Below, piece by piece: positions 18,826 through 28,193 of a stretch of DNA of 64,000 bases; position 1 is the first letter of the stretch; the number at the start of each line of letters is the position of its first letter. Source of the stretch: Lachnospira hominis (ex Liu et al. 2021) (GTDB lineage Bacteria; Bacillota; Clostridia; Lachnospirales; Lachnospiraceae). The stretch covers positions 248,001 through 312,000 of the forward strand of contig NZ_JACOPD010000002.1 in the NCBI RefSeq assembly GCF_014287955.1, in the 5' to 3' direction. The translations under genes were made by a program, and so were the position numbers. Under the pieces are notes generated by a model, which saw only the letters and a program-made list of their open reading frames with translations, was not told the origin of the DNA and made no database searches.

Positions 18826-19635
18826 ATGCCAGCCGGAGTTTATACTGCATATAAAAAAGACGGTACTGTTTACTATCGTTCTTCTATAACACACAAAAAC
18901 AAACATATAAGTCTCGGAAGTTTCTCTTCTGAAAATGAAGCCGCCGTAACTTACAATGAAGCATGCGAAATATTGTCCCGCAGCGATTTGCACATCATAA
19001 ATACAGAACTCCACACAACATCTTATTCTCCAGACATGAATATTCCTTTTGAAAAATACATAATACTTATTAATTTCAGAGATAACGGAATATATATAAA
19101 GACGCCTATTTACCTGTGCAAAAAGTTTTTTCTCTATTTTCTGTCACCTGATAAAACGCTTATTTTCAATACGGACAGCCTGTTTTATTATTCAACCCAC
19201 AAAATCATTGCACGCGGCGGGTACTATTATGTAAATGATTTTGGAATGCAGACAAGTATTCTCTCCCGTTATGGAATCCGTGCACACTCTGTCGAGGGGC
19301 GTGACTACATTTTTAAAAATGGAGATTCATGTGATTACCGTTATGAAAACATCTGTGTCATTAACCGCTATAACGGTGTGAGCATGATTGAAAAAAACGG
19401 CAAAAAATTATATCGCGCTGCCATCCACATCAACGGAATGTACCAGATTGGAACATATGAAGCTGAAAATGAAGCTGCAATTGCATATAACAAAGCTGCT
19501 GATATGACCGAAAAGAAAACATCTGTAAAATATGAACGTAATTACATTGAAAATATTTCTTCTATACAATACGCTTCAATTTACAATAAAATAATCCTGC
19601 CTTCAAAGTTCAGAAAATACATTGATTCATTGTAA
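18826..19635 (+). CDS. Double AP2-like domain protein with HNH-like core
   Basis: The 269-residue product has two similar domains of AP2/integrase-DNA-binding type: residues 3-50 (GVYTAY, YYRSSI, ISLGSFSSENEAAVTYNEA) and 184-226 (GVSMIE, LYRAAI, QIGTYEAENEAAIAYNKAA). Between them, 131-182 reads like the region around an HNH nuclease centre (GGYYYVNDFG, DYIFKNGDSCDYRYENICVIN), but the histidines expected for catalysis are missing. Such combinations occur in HNH homing endonucleases; here it is a free-standing gene with its own AGGAG site, so a DNA-binding regulator or domesticated endonuclease is more likely. That is inference. It converges on an MCP gene. Confidence 0.75.
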   Translation: MPAGVYTAYKKDGTVYYRSSITHKNKHISLGSFSSENEAAVTYNEACEILSRSDLHIINTELHTTSYSPDMNIPFEKYIILINFRDNGIYIKTPIYLCKKFFLYFLSPDKTLIFNTDSLFYYSTHKIIARGGYYYVNDFGMQTSILSRYGIRAHSVEGRDYIFKNGDSCDYRYENICVINRYNGVSMIEKNGKKLYRAAIHINGMYQIGTYEAENEAAIAYNKAADMTEKKTSVKYERNYIENISSIQYASIYNKIILPSKFRKYIDSL

Positions 19636-19653
19636 AATTTCCATGCAGTAAAA

Positions 19654-19689
19654 AACTCCTGCGAAGCCGTAAAAGCTATCGCAGGAGTT
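19654..19689. terminator. Bidirectional terminator
   Basis: Arms 19654-19664 and 19679-19689 form an 11-bp stem with a further AGC/GCT pair inside the loop. It lies between two convergent genes with A-runs before and T-rich sequence after, so it can serve both strands. Confidence 0.8.
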
Positions 19690-19695
19690 ATCATA

Positions 19696-21342
19696 TTACT
19701 TTTTAATAACGCGGAGTTCACGTATAAGTTTTTTAAGATTCTCAGCTTCGCTGCTCATCTGCTGGCTTGCAGCAGCACATTCCTGTGAAGTTGCTGAATT
19801 TGTCTGAACAACATCATTAATCTGGTTAACACCTTCATTAATCTGATGAATCACATCCGTCTGTGCCTTCAAAGTCTCAGCTATATCATTTACATCGACT
19901 GTAATCTGCTTAGAATTATCAGCAACTTTTTCAAGTTTTCCTGCCGTTTCATTAGCAATTACCATACCTCTTTCAACCGCACTTACAGAATTGCTGATAA
20001 GTACTGCTGATTCTTTTGCAGCCTTGGCACTGTTCTCAGCCAGAACTGTTACCTGGTCTGCAACAACTGCAAAGCCTTTTCCGGCTTCGCCTGCTCTTGC
20101 TGCCTCAATTGAAGCATTAAGTGCAAGAAGATTCGTTCTTGATGCAATCTCGTTAATTGTTGCAATAATCTGGTCTATCTGCTGAGATGCCTCATTGATT
20201 TCATTCATAGATTCAACCATATCCTGCATTCTTGCATTGCTTGTAACAATCTCTTTTCCGAGATTATCAACACTGGTGCTTATATTCTTTGTACTCTCGG
20301 CATTCTTGTCAATCTGTTCAGCCACATTAGTGATACTAGCAGTCAGCTCTTCAACAACTGCAGCCTGATCTGTTGCACCCTGTGCAAGATCATTAGAACT
20401 TTCAGCGACCTGTCCGGCTCCTCCTGATACTTCATTAGCTGCTCTCTGTATTCCGATTACTGTATCAGACATACTGTTTTCAAATGCAACAAATGAATTA
20501 AGAATGTCAACAAAATCACCTTTCCATTCAACTTCAGGCTGAACTGCAAAGTTACCCTTTGAGAATTCTTTCATTGAATGTCCAATATCGTCAACATATG
20601 AACTTAAAATTCTTATTGACTTTCTAAGATTATGTGCAAGCTGTCCAATTTCATCATCAGAATGATAATCAAGCTGACTGTGGAGATTTCCCTGTGTAAG
20701 TTCTGCTGCGACTTTTTCAATTTCACCAAGTGGCAGCATAATAGAATTAACAATATTCTTACTTGTCTTTTTTGAAATAACTATTGCTACAATAACAAAT
20801 ATAATTATTGCTGCAATTCCTGCTATAGCATAGAAAAATGTAAACCAGATTGCATTATTTCTTGTTACATCAGTATCGGCATCAAGTTTATCTCCGATGC
20901 TGATTACATTATCAAGTGCCGGTGTACACTTATTAAGTATATCATTTGTTGCAGCAGTATTATTACCTGCCTTTATTTCTTTTATAATTGAATATCCAAT
21001 TGTTCCCCAGTCATTTAAAGCCTTTGAATACTGATTATATAAATCCGTATCAACTGTATTAAGACCTTTTAATATAATAAGTTCTGAATTAACATTATTT
21101 AATATATCCGTGACATCACTTTCATATGTATTATATGATGACTTATCTGTATTAAGTGCCATTTCACGAATACTTCTTGCTGCGGAATTAACATCAATTA
21201 TACATGTCTTTACTGCTCTGTCTGCACGCTCAACCTTCTGTACATAATTAAGCATGTTAGCAAGAAGCAGCACAATTACTATAAGTGACAAAATTCCAGA
21301 TGCTATCATTATTTTGATTACTTTGTTATACCCGTTTCTCAT
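19696..21342 (-). CDS. Methyl-accepting chemotaxis protein
   Basis: A transmembrane chemoreceptor of 548 residues as read from the ATG at 21342. The order is: first membrane segment (about 9-30), helical sensor domain, second membrane segment (about 165-188), HAMP, and a long signalling coiled coil with the hairpin tip [22 protein letters not shown] and [20 protein letters not shown]. No CheR-binding pentapeptide is seen at the C-terminus. The start is doubtful: the ATG at 21342 has no ribosome binding site, while an ATG at 21385 has AAGGA well placed but is out of frame because of an A8 run (21363-21370). The ligand is unknown. Confidence 0.93.
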   Translation of the reverse strand: MRNGYNKVIKIMIASGILSLIVIVLLLANMLNYVQKVERADRAVKTCIIDVNSAARSIREMALNTDKSSYNTYESDVTDILNNVNSELIILKGLNTVDTDLYNQYSKALNDWGTIGYSIIKEIKAGNNTAATNDILNKCTPALDNVISIGDKLDADTDVTRNNAIWFTFFYAIAGIAAIIIFVIVAIVISKKTSKNIVNSIMLPLGEIEKVAAELTQGNLHSQLDYHSDDEIGQLAHNLRKSIRILSSYVDDIGHSMKEFSKGNFAVQPEVEWKGDFVDILNSFVAFENSMSDTVIGIQRAANEVSGGAGQVAESSNDLAQGATDQAAVVEELTASITNVAEQIDKNAESTKNISTSVDNLGKEIVTSNARMQDMVESMNEINEASQQIDQIIATINEIASRTNLLALNASIEAARAGEAGKGFAVVADQVTVLAENSAKAAKESAVLISNSVSAVERGMVIANETAGKLEKVADNSKQITVDVNDIAETLKAQTDVIHQINEGVNQINDVVQTNSATSQECAAASQQMSSEAENLKKLIRELRVIKK

Positions 21343-21427
21343 CTTATAGGCAATAGATGCGGTTTTTTTTGCTTTTCTTCTGCATTTTATTTCCTTTCAT
21401 TTAAACCATATATATATCTACAGAGAA

Positions 21428-21457
21428 ATTTTATCATTATAATACACCAATTGTCAA
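21428..21457 (-). promoter_or_regulatory. Promoter of the MCP gene
   Basis: Minus-strand TTGACA (21452-21457), an 18-bp spacer and TAAAAT (21428-21433) with TG one base upstream of the -10 element. Confidence 0.65.
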
Positions 21458-21505
21458 CAGATTGATATATTACATTATTACTATTTTTCTTATATGTATA
21501 TGACT

Positions 21506-21537
21506 AAAGCACCAACATATGAACATGCCGGTGCTTT
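21506..21537 (-). terminator. Terminator of leuCD
   Basis: Arms AAAGCACC (21506-21513) and GGTGCTTT (21530-21537), about 30 bases after the leuD stop. The T-tract on the minus strand is weak. Confidence 0.6.
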
Positions 21538-21564
21538 ATATTTTAATATTATTTTTTTGTCTTA

Positions 21565-22050
21565 TTACTTATTATTAATGTAATTAATAAGTCCTTCTGC
21601 TTTTATGATTTTCTGCATAAATTCAGGGAATGCCTGTCCTTTGAAGCTCTGGCCTGTTGTCTTGTCAGTTATGACACCGCTGTCAAAATCAACTTCTACA
21701 TCATCACCTGCATTGATAGCTTTTGCAGCTTCAGGACACTCAATAATAGGAAGTCCGATATTAATTGAATTTCTGTAAAAAATTCTTGCAAATGTTTCAG
21801 CAATAACACAGCTTACGCCTGCTGCCTTAATTGCAATAGGAGCATGTTCTCTTGAAGAACCACATCCAAAATTCTTATTTGCAACAATTATATCACCTTT
21901 TTTTACATTTTTAACAAAATCCTTATCAATATCTTCCATGCAGTGTGTAGCAAGTTCTGCCGGGTCAGATGAATTCAGATATCTTGCAGGAATAATTACA
22001 TCTGTATCAACATTATCGCCATATTTAAAAACTCTTCCTTCTGCTTTCAT
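21565..22050 (-). CDS. leuD: 3-Isopropylmalate dehydratase, small subunit
   Basis: LeuD pairs with LeuC to isomerise 2- to 3-isopropylmalate in leucine synthesis. The 161-residue product is the short (archaeal/clostridial) type of swivelling domain: [21 protein letters not shown] at the start (here as [13 protein letters not shown] and VIIPARYL), the substrate-specificity loop near residues 25-35, and [19 protein letters not shown] lies 7 bases before the ATG at 22050; a GTG directly before it is also possible. It follows leuC by about 35 bases. Confidence 0.95.
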   Translation of the reverse strand: MKAEGRVFKYGDNVDTDVIIPARYLNSSDPAELATHCMEDIDKDFVKNVKKGDIIVANKNFGCGSSREHAPIAIKAAGVSCVIAETFARIFYRNSINIGLPIIECPEAAKAINAGDDVEVDFDSGVITDKTTGQSFKGQAFPEFMQKIIKAEGLINYINNK

Positions 22051-22084
22051 CACTAATCCTCCATTAATCTATATTCAAATTATA

Positions 22085-23350
22085 TTATAAACCAAGTTCT
22101 GATGGCTGGCTTATTTTACCTGTAACAGCACTGGCAGCCGCAACAGCCGGGCTTGCAAGATAAATCTCTGAGTCAACATGTCCCATACGTCCTACGAAAT
22201 TTCTGTTAGTTGTTGAAACACATCTCTCGCCTTCAGCAAGAATACCCATATAACCGCCAAGACATGGACCACATGTAGGTGTACTTACTACAGCACCTGC
22301 ATTGATAAATGTCTGAACAAGTCCCTCTTCAATTGCCTGAAGATAGATTTTCTGTGTCGCAGGAATTACGATTACACGAAGTCCTTTTGCAACTTTTCTT
22401 CCCTCAAGAATCTTTGCCGCACAACGAAGGTCATCTATACGGCCATTTGTACAGGAACCGATTACAACCTGATCAATCTTAATATCATCTATAGAATCAA
22501 CTGTGTGTGTATTTTCAGGAAGATGAGGAAATGCAACAGTTGGCTTAATCTCTGCAAGATTAATATCATAAACCTGTTCATATTCTGCATCATCATCTGC
22601 ACTATATTCTACAAACGGTCTCTTTGAATGTTCTTTCATATATTCTCTTGTAAGATCATCTACAGGGAAAATACCGTTCTTTCCACCTGCTTCTATTGCC
22701 ATATTGGCAATTGTAAAACGGTCATCCATTGTAAGGTTCGCAATTCCGTCACCTGTGAATTCCATTGATTTGTAAAGAGCACCATCAACACCAATCATAC
22801 CGATAATGTGAAGTATCACATCTTTACCACTTACCCATTTTGAAGGCTTGCCTGTAAGATTAAACTTAATAGCAGAAGGTACTTTAAACCATGCTTTGCC
22901 CGTTGCCATTCCGGCAGCCATATCTGTAGAACCAACACCTGTAGAAAATGCACCAAGTGCACCATATGTACAAGTATGTGAATCAGCACCGATAATAACA
23001 TCACCGGCAACTGTGAGTCCTTTTTCAGGCAAAAGTGCATGCTCAATACCCATCTGTCCAACTTCAAAATAATTAGTAATATCATGCTTCATTGCAAACT
23101 GTCTTACACATTTACAATGTTCAGCAGACTTAATATCTTTATTAGGTACAAAATGATCTGGTACAAGTGCAATCTTATCCTTATCAAATACAGTTTTAAC
23201 AGTCATCTTATCCATCTCATGAATCGCAACCGGCGATGTGATATCATTACCAAGTACAAGATCCAGATCTGCCTCAATAAGCTGTCCTGCCTCAACCTTG
23301 TCAAGACCTGCATGAGCAGCAAGAATCTTCTGTGTCATTGTCATTCCCAT
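22085..23350 (-). CDS. leuC: 3-Isopropylmalate dehydratase, large subunit
   Basis: The iron-sulfur catalytic subunit of isopropylmalate isomerase, 421 residues. The three [4Fe-4S] cysteines appear in SCTNGR near residue 300 and in CGPCLGG near 361-364. [15 protein letters not shown] is the aconitase-family signature. GGATGG stands before the ATG at 23350. The gene is divergent from a LysR regulator, with a 17-bp palindrome between them that is a plausible control site. leuA and leuB are not in the window. Confidence 0.96.
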   Translation of the reverse strand: MGMTMTQKILAAHAGLDKVEAGQLIEADLDLVLGNDITSPVAIHEMDKMTVKTVFDKDKIALVPDHFVPNKDIKSAEHCKCVRQFAMKHDITNYFEVGQMGIEHALLPEKGLTVAGDVIIGADSHTCTYGALGAFSTGVGSTDMAAGMATGKAWFKVPSAIKFNLTGKPSKWVSGKDVILHIIGMIGVDGALYKSMEFTGDGIANLTMDDRFTIANMAIEAGGKNGIFPVDDLTREYMKEHSKRPFVEYSADDDAEYEQVYDINLAEIKPTVAFPHLPENTHTVDSIDDIKIDQVVIGSCTNGRIDDLRCAAKILEGRKVAKGLRVIVIPATQKIYLQAIEEGLVQTFINAGAVVSTPTCGPCLGGYMGILAEGERCVSTTNRNFVGRMGHVDSEIYLASPAVAAASAVTGKISQPSELGL

Positions 23351-23446
23351 CTTTATCTACCATCCTTTCAGACTATAATTTAAATGCTTTTATTGTATTC
23401 TAATACACTTATTGATATAATGCAAATACATATTATACATATCAGT

Positions 23447-23463
23447 TATAACTTGAAGTTATA
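23447..23463. promoter_or_regulatory. 17-bp palindrome, likely LysR-type operator
   Basis: A perfect TATAACTT-G-AAGTTATA lies in the 149-bp gap between divergent leuC and the LysR gene, 36 bp before the LysR start. It contains a T-N11-A core as expected for this regulator family. Confidence 0.6.
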
Positions 23464-23499
23464 CATTAGTGCATTTCATAAATCATTCAAGGAGGCATT

Positions 23500-24405
23500 A
23501 TGAATCCAGCAAATATACCTTTATATCATATATTTCTTACAGTTGCACGTTCGTCAAGCATATCCGGTGCCGCAAAGTCGCTTTATATCAGCCAGCCGGC
23601 CGTCAGTAAATCCATCAAAAAACTTGAAGAATCACTTGGAGTCAGCCTTATAAAACGCTCATCAAAAGGCATAACTTTAACTAATGAAGGAAATATACTT
23701 TACAGATATCTTCACAGTGCTTTTGAGACAATTTCTGCAGGTGAAGATACATTAAGGCATATACACGAACTTGGAATAGGACATATAAGAATTGGTGTAA
23801 GTTCAACTCTGTGCAAGCACATTCTTCTTCCCTGTCTCAAAGATTTTCTTACAGAATATCCACATATGCAGATAACAATATCGTGCCAGTCAACAAGCCA
23901 CACAATTGAGCTTATTGAAAACAACGAAATTGATATCGGACTTATTGCCAGACCCGATTCAGCAAAAAAACTCGACTATATATGTGCCGGCCAGATTCAT
24001 GACATATTCGTATCATCACCGCAATATGCCAAAGGACTGATTGAACGTGAAAACATATCTTCAAATGATATAATAAACAATTCAAACCTGATTCTTCTTG
24101 ATAAAAACAACCTTACAAGAAAATTTATCAACAATTATTTAAGCAGCTGGGAAATTTCTTCTGACACAGCCATGGAAGTAAATAGTATGGAGCTTTTAAT
24201 TGACTTTGTAAAAACCGGTCTCGGTGTCGGATGCATTATTAAAGAATTCATAAAAGAAGAGCTTAATAACAAATCACTTATTCAGATAAAAACACCATCT
24301 ACTATAAAGCCACGCCAGATATGCTTTGCATACAGCAAATCACTTCCATCTGACAGTGCATGCACATCTCTTATCAACTTTCTTAAAAGCAGAACTTTTT
24401 ATTGA
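23500..24405 (+). CDS. LysR-family transcriptional regulator
   Basis: The 301-residue product has the family layout: winged helix-turn-helix in residues 1-65 (SSISGAAKSLYISQPAVSKSIKKLEESLG, seen as SGAAKSLYISQPAVSKSI) and a two-lobed periplasmic-binding-like effector domain (GHIRIGVSSTLCKHILLP, NEIDIGLIARP). GGAGG precedes the ATG by 5 bases. It is transcribed away from leuCD, so control of leuCD is likely by position; the inducer could be a leucine-pathway intermediate, which is inference. The -35 element of tRNA-Pro overlaps its stop codon. Confidence 0.92.
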   Translation: MNPANIPLYHIFLTVARSSSISGAAKSLYISQPAVSKSIKKLEESLGVSLIKRSSKGITLTNEGNILYRYLHSAFETISAGEDTLRHIHELGIGHIRIGVSSTLCKHILLPCLKDFLTEYPHMQITISCQSTSHTIELIENNEIDIGLIARPDSAKKLDYICAGQIHDIFVSSPQYAKGLIERENISSNDIINNSNLILLDKNNLTRKFINNYLSSWEISSDTAMEVNSMELLIDFVKTGLGVGCIIKEFIKEELNNKSLIQIKTPSTIKPRQICFAYSKSLPSDSACTSLINFLKSRTFY

Positions 24406-24430
24406 CATTTATGCAAAATGCTATTAAAAT
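24402..24430 (+). promoter_or_regulatory. Promoter of tRNA-Pro
   Basis: TTGACA (24402-24407), a 17-bp spacer and TAAAAT (24425-24430), 45 bp before the tRNA. It overlaps the end of the LysR gene. Confidence 0.75.
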
Positions 24431-24474
24431 ATATAATGTTTTTGGCATATTGATTATATCCGGAAATATTATTG

Positions 24475-24548
24475 CGGAATGTGGCTCAGTTTGGTAGAGC
24501 GCTTCGTTCGGGACGAAGAGGCCGCGTGTTCGAATCACGTCATTCCGA
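24475..24548 (+). tRNA. tRNA-Pro (anticodon CGG)
   Basis: The 74 bases fold as a cloverleaf: acceptor arms CGGAATG/CATTCCG, D stem GCTC/GAGC, anticodon stem CTTCG/CGAAG with loop TTCGGGA, and T arm with loop TTCGAAT. The anticodon CGG reads CCG. The CCA end is not encoded. Confidence 0.95.
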
Positions 24549-24583
24549 TTGTCTTTTAGAAAATTTATTTTATACATAAAATA

Positions 24584-24611
24584 GCGGGCAAATTATTGCC
24601 CGCCATTTTTT
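24584..24611. terminator. Terminator after tRNA-Pro
   Basis: An 8-bp GC-rich stem (24584-24591 with 24596-24603), a 4-base loop and then CATTTTTTAT. It serves the plus-strand tRNA and probably also the convergent S66 peptidase operon. Confidence 0.85.
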
Positions 24612-25656
24612 ATATCAGTTTCATATCTATACTGTAATTATTTCCCTTTATGCTGACTGTTGCTACACTTCCACAGATAAGCGGCATTGTCGGTGATAAA
24701 TGTCCCAAATCTGCATCCATGATGACAGGAACATTATATTTTCCTATAATTCCAAGAACAGCCTCATACTGGTCCAGCCCCATCATTTCCTGTCCGAATA
24801 CAAGCGGACGTCCTATCACAAAGCCCTTTAAATACTTAAACCATCCCGCATTTTCCATCTGCCACATAGCTCGTCTTATGGCAAATACATTCAAATCGCA
24901 GCTTTCAAGAAACCATATGAAACCATCTTCTTTATATCGCTCATTAAAATCAGCAACTTTATCATACTTTGTTCCTAAAATATTAACAAGACAATCCATA
25001 CATCCGCCAATTAAACGTCCTGAAAAAGTAATATCAGTATCCTCACAAGCTATCCTTTTACTTCCAATGAATGCAGGAGTTATTCTTTTTTCTGTGACAT
25101 TCATTGTCGCACAAGGATTTTCTTCTGATTTTAATGATTCCTTTTCCCATTTGTCATACCCGGTAAAACGCAGTTTCTTTCCTGTGATAAGACGGAATGT
25201 ATCATCAATTGCTTTATGCCACGGTTTCATGCCAAATGCACCTGCACACACACCATAAATAGATGCTGTATCATTAAGTATTGTCTGTAAAAAAGTAAAA
25301 TTGGTATTATCAGAATATCCAAGGTACCACTTCGGAGGTGAATTCTTTATTTTATCAAAATCAACATACTCAAGAGTCTCACACATCAGCTCACCACCAC
25401 CACATGATATAAGAATATCACTACTGCTGTTTATATACATATATGTGAGTTCCTCTCCGCACTTCTGTGGCGTACTGCTTATTCCTATTCCGGAAGATTC
25501 ATAACAATTAGGACCGGTTACAAGAATATATCCCCGCCTTGCAAACTCTTTTTTTGCACTGTCAAATGCACTTCTGTAGGGTTCAGTGGCACATCCGAAA
25601 GATGGAGCCACAAAACCTATTACACCATCTTTTTTTAAAAATTCTGCATATCTCAT
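24610..25656 (-). CDS. S66-family peptidase (LD-carboxypeptidase/MccF-like)
   Basis: The 348-residue product is a serine peptidase of family S66. The nucleophile elbow is visible as LGYSDNTNF near residue 120 (Ser in GYSD), after SCGGGELMCETL; a Glu/His pair in the C-terminal half would complete the triad (candidates in FLESCDLN and ADLGHLSP). Family members cleave muropeptide L,D-bonds during cell-wall recycling or detoxify microcin C; the clostridial MccF-like branch fits best, but the substrate cannot be told. It has no signal peptide. Its ATG overlaps the sufB-like stop in TAATG, so translation is coupled. Confidence 0.87.
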   Translation of the reverse strand: MRYAEFLKKDGVIGFVAPSFGCATEPYRSAFDSAKKEFARRGYILVTGPNCYESSGIGISSTPQKCGEELTYMYINSSSDILISCGGGELMCETLEYVDFDKIKNSPPKWYLGYSDNTNFTFLQTILNDTASIYGVCAGAFGMKPWHKAIDDTFRLITGKKLRFTGYDKWEKESLKSEENPCATMNVTEKRITPAFIGSKRIACEDTDITFSGRLIGGCMDCLVNILGTKYDKVADFNERYKEDGFIWFLESCDLNVFAIRRAMWQMENAGWFKYLKGFVIGRPLVFGQEMMGLDQYEAVLGIIGKYNVPVIMDADLGHLSPTMPLICGSVATVSIKGNNYSIDMKLI

Positions 25657-26573
25657 TACTTCATAAACCCATTAATAATCTGCTCTTCTGCCTCATGTTC
25701 CGTAAGTCCGAGTGTCATAAGCTTGATAAGCTGCTCTCCAGCTATCTTGCCGATTGCCGCCTCATGGATAAGACTTGCATCAAGGTCATTTGCCTCAAGC
25801 GAAGGCACCGCATTGACATGTCCGTTATCCATAAGAATTGCATCACATTCAGTATGTCCGTAACACTTGTTGTTACCGCATATTTTTGAATTAAATACCT
25901 GCTTTGATGAATCTTTTGCAACTGAACGTGATATTACATTGGCACTTGAATCTACACCATCAAGATTAACTACAAAGTTAGTCTCGGCAGTCTGGTTTCC
26001 GTGTGTCATAATCTTTTCTTTTATAACTAAAGATGCACCGTCCTTCAAATCAGCCTGTGTATCTCTTATTGTTGAATCAACACCTTTTATCTGTGTTGTC
26101 TCCATCTCCATATATCCGCCTTCATCAATATGGACTATAGTTGTGGGATTAAGAATCTTTTCACCGGTTCCGTCACCTTCACCATAATGTTTTTCGATAT
26201 ATTTTACTTTTGCATTTTTACCGATAAAAAATGTATGAATTCCATCATGTTCTGATGTATCAGTTCCACAGTTATGAATTCCACATCCTGCAACTATCAC
26301 AACATCTGCACCTTCACCGATATAAAAATCATTATATACGCAGTCATTCAGTCCACTCTCGCTTAATATAACCGGAATGTGAACGCTCTCATTTTTTGTG
26401 CCCGGCTTGATAATTATGTCTATTCCCGGTTTATCCTGCTTTGTAACAATATCTATATTGGCAGTTGTATTTCTGCCTGCAAGTGCTCCGTTAGAACGTA
26501 TATTATAAGCTCCTTCCGGCACTTCATGCAGATCCGCTATCTTTTCAAGCATGCTTTTTTGTATTGCATCCAT
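25656..26573 (-). CDS. sufB: Fe-S cluster scaffold of the SufB/SufD family
   Basis: This 305-residue protein has the right-handed beta-helix pattern of SufB/SufD and the conserved C-terminal block: HTECDAILMDNG, then AVPSLEAND and LIHEAAIGKI, where the Cys and the His/Glu match scaffold residues of the family. It is much shorter than E. coli SufB (about 495). With only SufC beside it, this resembles the minimal two-gene SUF-like (SMS) system described in archaea and some Clostridia. No sufS, sufU or second SufD-like gene is nearby. The symbol is a family label; it could equally be called sufD-like. Confidence 0.85.
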   Translation of the reverse strand: MDAIQKSMLEKIADLHEVPEGAYNIRSNGALAGRNTTANIDIVTKQDKPGIDIIIKPGTKNESVHIPVILSESGLNDCVYNDFYIGEGADVVIVAGCGIHNCGTDTSEHDGIHTFFIGKNAKVKYIEKHYGEGDGTGEKILNPTTIVHIDEGGYMEMETTQIKGVDSTIRDTQADLKDGASLVIKEKIMTHGNQTAETNFVVNLDGVDSSANVISRSVAKDSSKQVFNSKICGNNKCYGHTECDAILMDNGHVNAVPSLEANDLDASLIHEAAIGKIAGEQLIKLMTLGLTEHEAEEQIINGFMK

Positions 26574-26612
26574 AATCTAAATAATCTCCATTCAAATATA
26601 TTAACTGTATTA

Positions 26613-27338
26613 TTAAGCTAGTTTATCAAGAAGTGTTGAACAGGCTTCTGATGATTCAATAAGCTTTGGCATTACCTCATCTTTTGTTCCGACAGCAGTC
26701 ACTTCTCCACCTGATAAAACAATAATTTTATCAGCTATATTAAGAATTCTTTCCTGATGTGAAATAATAATTATTGAGCCTTTAATCTTTTCATGAAGTG
26801 ACTCAAAAACTCTTATAAGATTATTAAAACTCCACAAATCTATTCCTGCTTCAGGTTCATCAAACAAAGAAAGTTTTGTTCCCCTTGCAATAATCATTGC
26901 AATCTCAATTCGTTTAAGTTCTCCTCCTGAAAGTGAAGCATTAACTTCCCTGTTAATATAATCCTTTGCACAAAGACCAACTTCTGAAAGATATGAACAC
27001 GCTTCCGCAATTGTTATCTTTTTACCGCTTGCAAGTGTAATTAAATCTTTTACTGTCAATCCTTTAAATCTTACAGGCTGCTGGAATGCAAAACTTACGC
27101 CTTTATTTGCTCTGTCTGTTATCGATAAATCTGTAATATCTTCTCCATCAAGGATAATTTTTCCTGATGTAGGCTTTTCAATTCCGGCTATAATCTTTGC
27201 AAGTGTAGACTTGCCTCCACCATTAGGTCCTGTTATTGCAACAAAACGCTCATCAATTTTCAAATTAATATTTTTCAAAATTTCTTTTTCTTTTGAATCC
27301 TGTCTCACATTAAAACATATATCTTTTAATTCAAGCAT
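26613..27338 (-). CDS. sufC: SufC-type ATPase for Fe-S cluster assembly
   Basis: A 241-residue ABC ATPase without membrane partner genes. Walker A is GPNGGGKST, the signature LSGGELKRIEIA, and Walker B LSLFDEPEAGID, with the SufC-typical NREVNASLSGGE stretch. It drives scaffold rearrangement in the SufBC complex. I chose the ATG at 27338, with GGAGGAAAAG directly before it, over an in-frame start eight codons upstream. It lies between the MecA-like adaptor and the SufB-like gene, co-directional and closely spaced. Confidence 0.92.
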   Translation of the reverse strand: MLELKDICFNVRQDSKEKEILKNINLKIDERFVAITGPNGGGKSTLAKIIAGIEKPTSGKIILDGEDITDLSITDRANKGVSFAFQQPVRFKGLTVKDLITLASGKKITIAEACSYLSEVGLCAKDYINREVNASLSGGELKRIEIAMIIARGTKLSLFDEPEAGIDLWSFNNLIRVFESLHEKIKGSIIIISHQERILNIADKIIVLSGGEVTAVGTKDEVMPKLIESSEACSTLLDKLA

Positions 27339-27362
27339 CTTTTCCTCCATACTGTTTATCAA

Positions 27363-28109
27363 TTATCCGGCAGTACAATATTTTTTAGTAATATTAATAG
27401 CATTATCAGCTATGATCTTATGATAATGTTCTTTTATATATCCTATCTTTTCCACATTTGCCGGTACAAATTCACCATATTCAAGCATATCATTAACAAG
27501 CTGAGAAAACTTTACAGTTGAGCATCTTCCTCTTTCAAGAACAATATAAACATCAGTATTATCCTTATAAAGTGTGTTGTGGACACCCCATGTTCTTCTG
27601 CTCTGTGAACAGAATCTTTCAAATTCAGCCCATTCTGAAAATCTGCATATTGCAAGTTCACTGTCAACAAATCCGCCTTCACAGTCAATCGCAAAAAATT
27701 CATCACCGTCTTTGACGGCAACACTTTCAAATTCGGCTTCTTTGACTTTCTTTTTACGCTTGTCATCTGAATTCTTTATAATATTATTTTCTTTCGGACT
27801 CATTGAAGAAAGTGCTTTTGCCGCTCTCTTTCCTGCTTGTCTTAACATGTCCGAAATATCATCACCGCCGGATGACACCGTAAGAAGCAAAGAATTATTA
27901 GGCTGCGGTGCAAGCTGTAATGAAATCATCTCACCTGAAGGTGCTATACCAATCTCTTTTCTTGCCTCTTCCATAACAACATCAAGAAGTCCATGTATCT
28001 TTTCTGTATCATTTCTAAAAAAGTCATCTAATGATATATTATTTTCCTCTAAATCTTCTTCAAAAAGAAGGCACTGAAACTTTTTATCATCAATCTTTTT
28101 AAATTCCAT
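27363..28109 (-). CDS. mecA: MecA-like adaptor protein
   Basis: The 248-residue product resembles MecA, the adaptor that brings substrates to the ClpC protease and controls competence in Bacillus. The N-terminal domain has the family pattern MEFKKIDDKKFQCLLFEEDL followed by a FRNDTEKIHGLLDVVMEEA helix, then a charged linker with KKRKKKVKEAE, and a C-terminal domain with FERFCSQ and YIVLERG. I use the ATG at 28109, with GAGG 6 bases upstream; a TTG start five codons earlier is possible. Being first of an operon with sufCB is unusual. The adaptor role is inferred from the family. Confidence 0.8.
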   Translation of the reverse strand: MEFKKIDDKKFQCLLFEEDLEENNISLDDFFRNDTEKIHGLLDVVMEEARKEIGIAPSGEMISLQLAPQPNNSLLLTVSSGGDDISDMLRQAGKRAAKALSSMSPKENNIIKNSDDKRKKKVKEAEFESVAVKDGDEFFAIDCEGGFVDSELAICRFSEWAEFERFCSQSRRTWGVHNTLYKDNTDVYIVLERGRCSTVKFSQLVNDMLEYGEFVPANVEKIGYIKEHYHKIIADNAINITKKYCTAG

Positions 28110-28193
28110 ATGTATCCTCGCCAATAATCTATTAAACTATTAATATTTGCATTTTTACTGTCACACAGCATTATATTTATATAATAATACATT

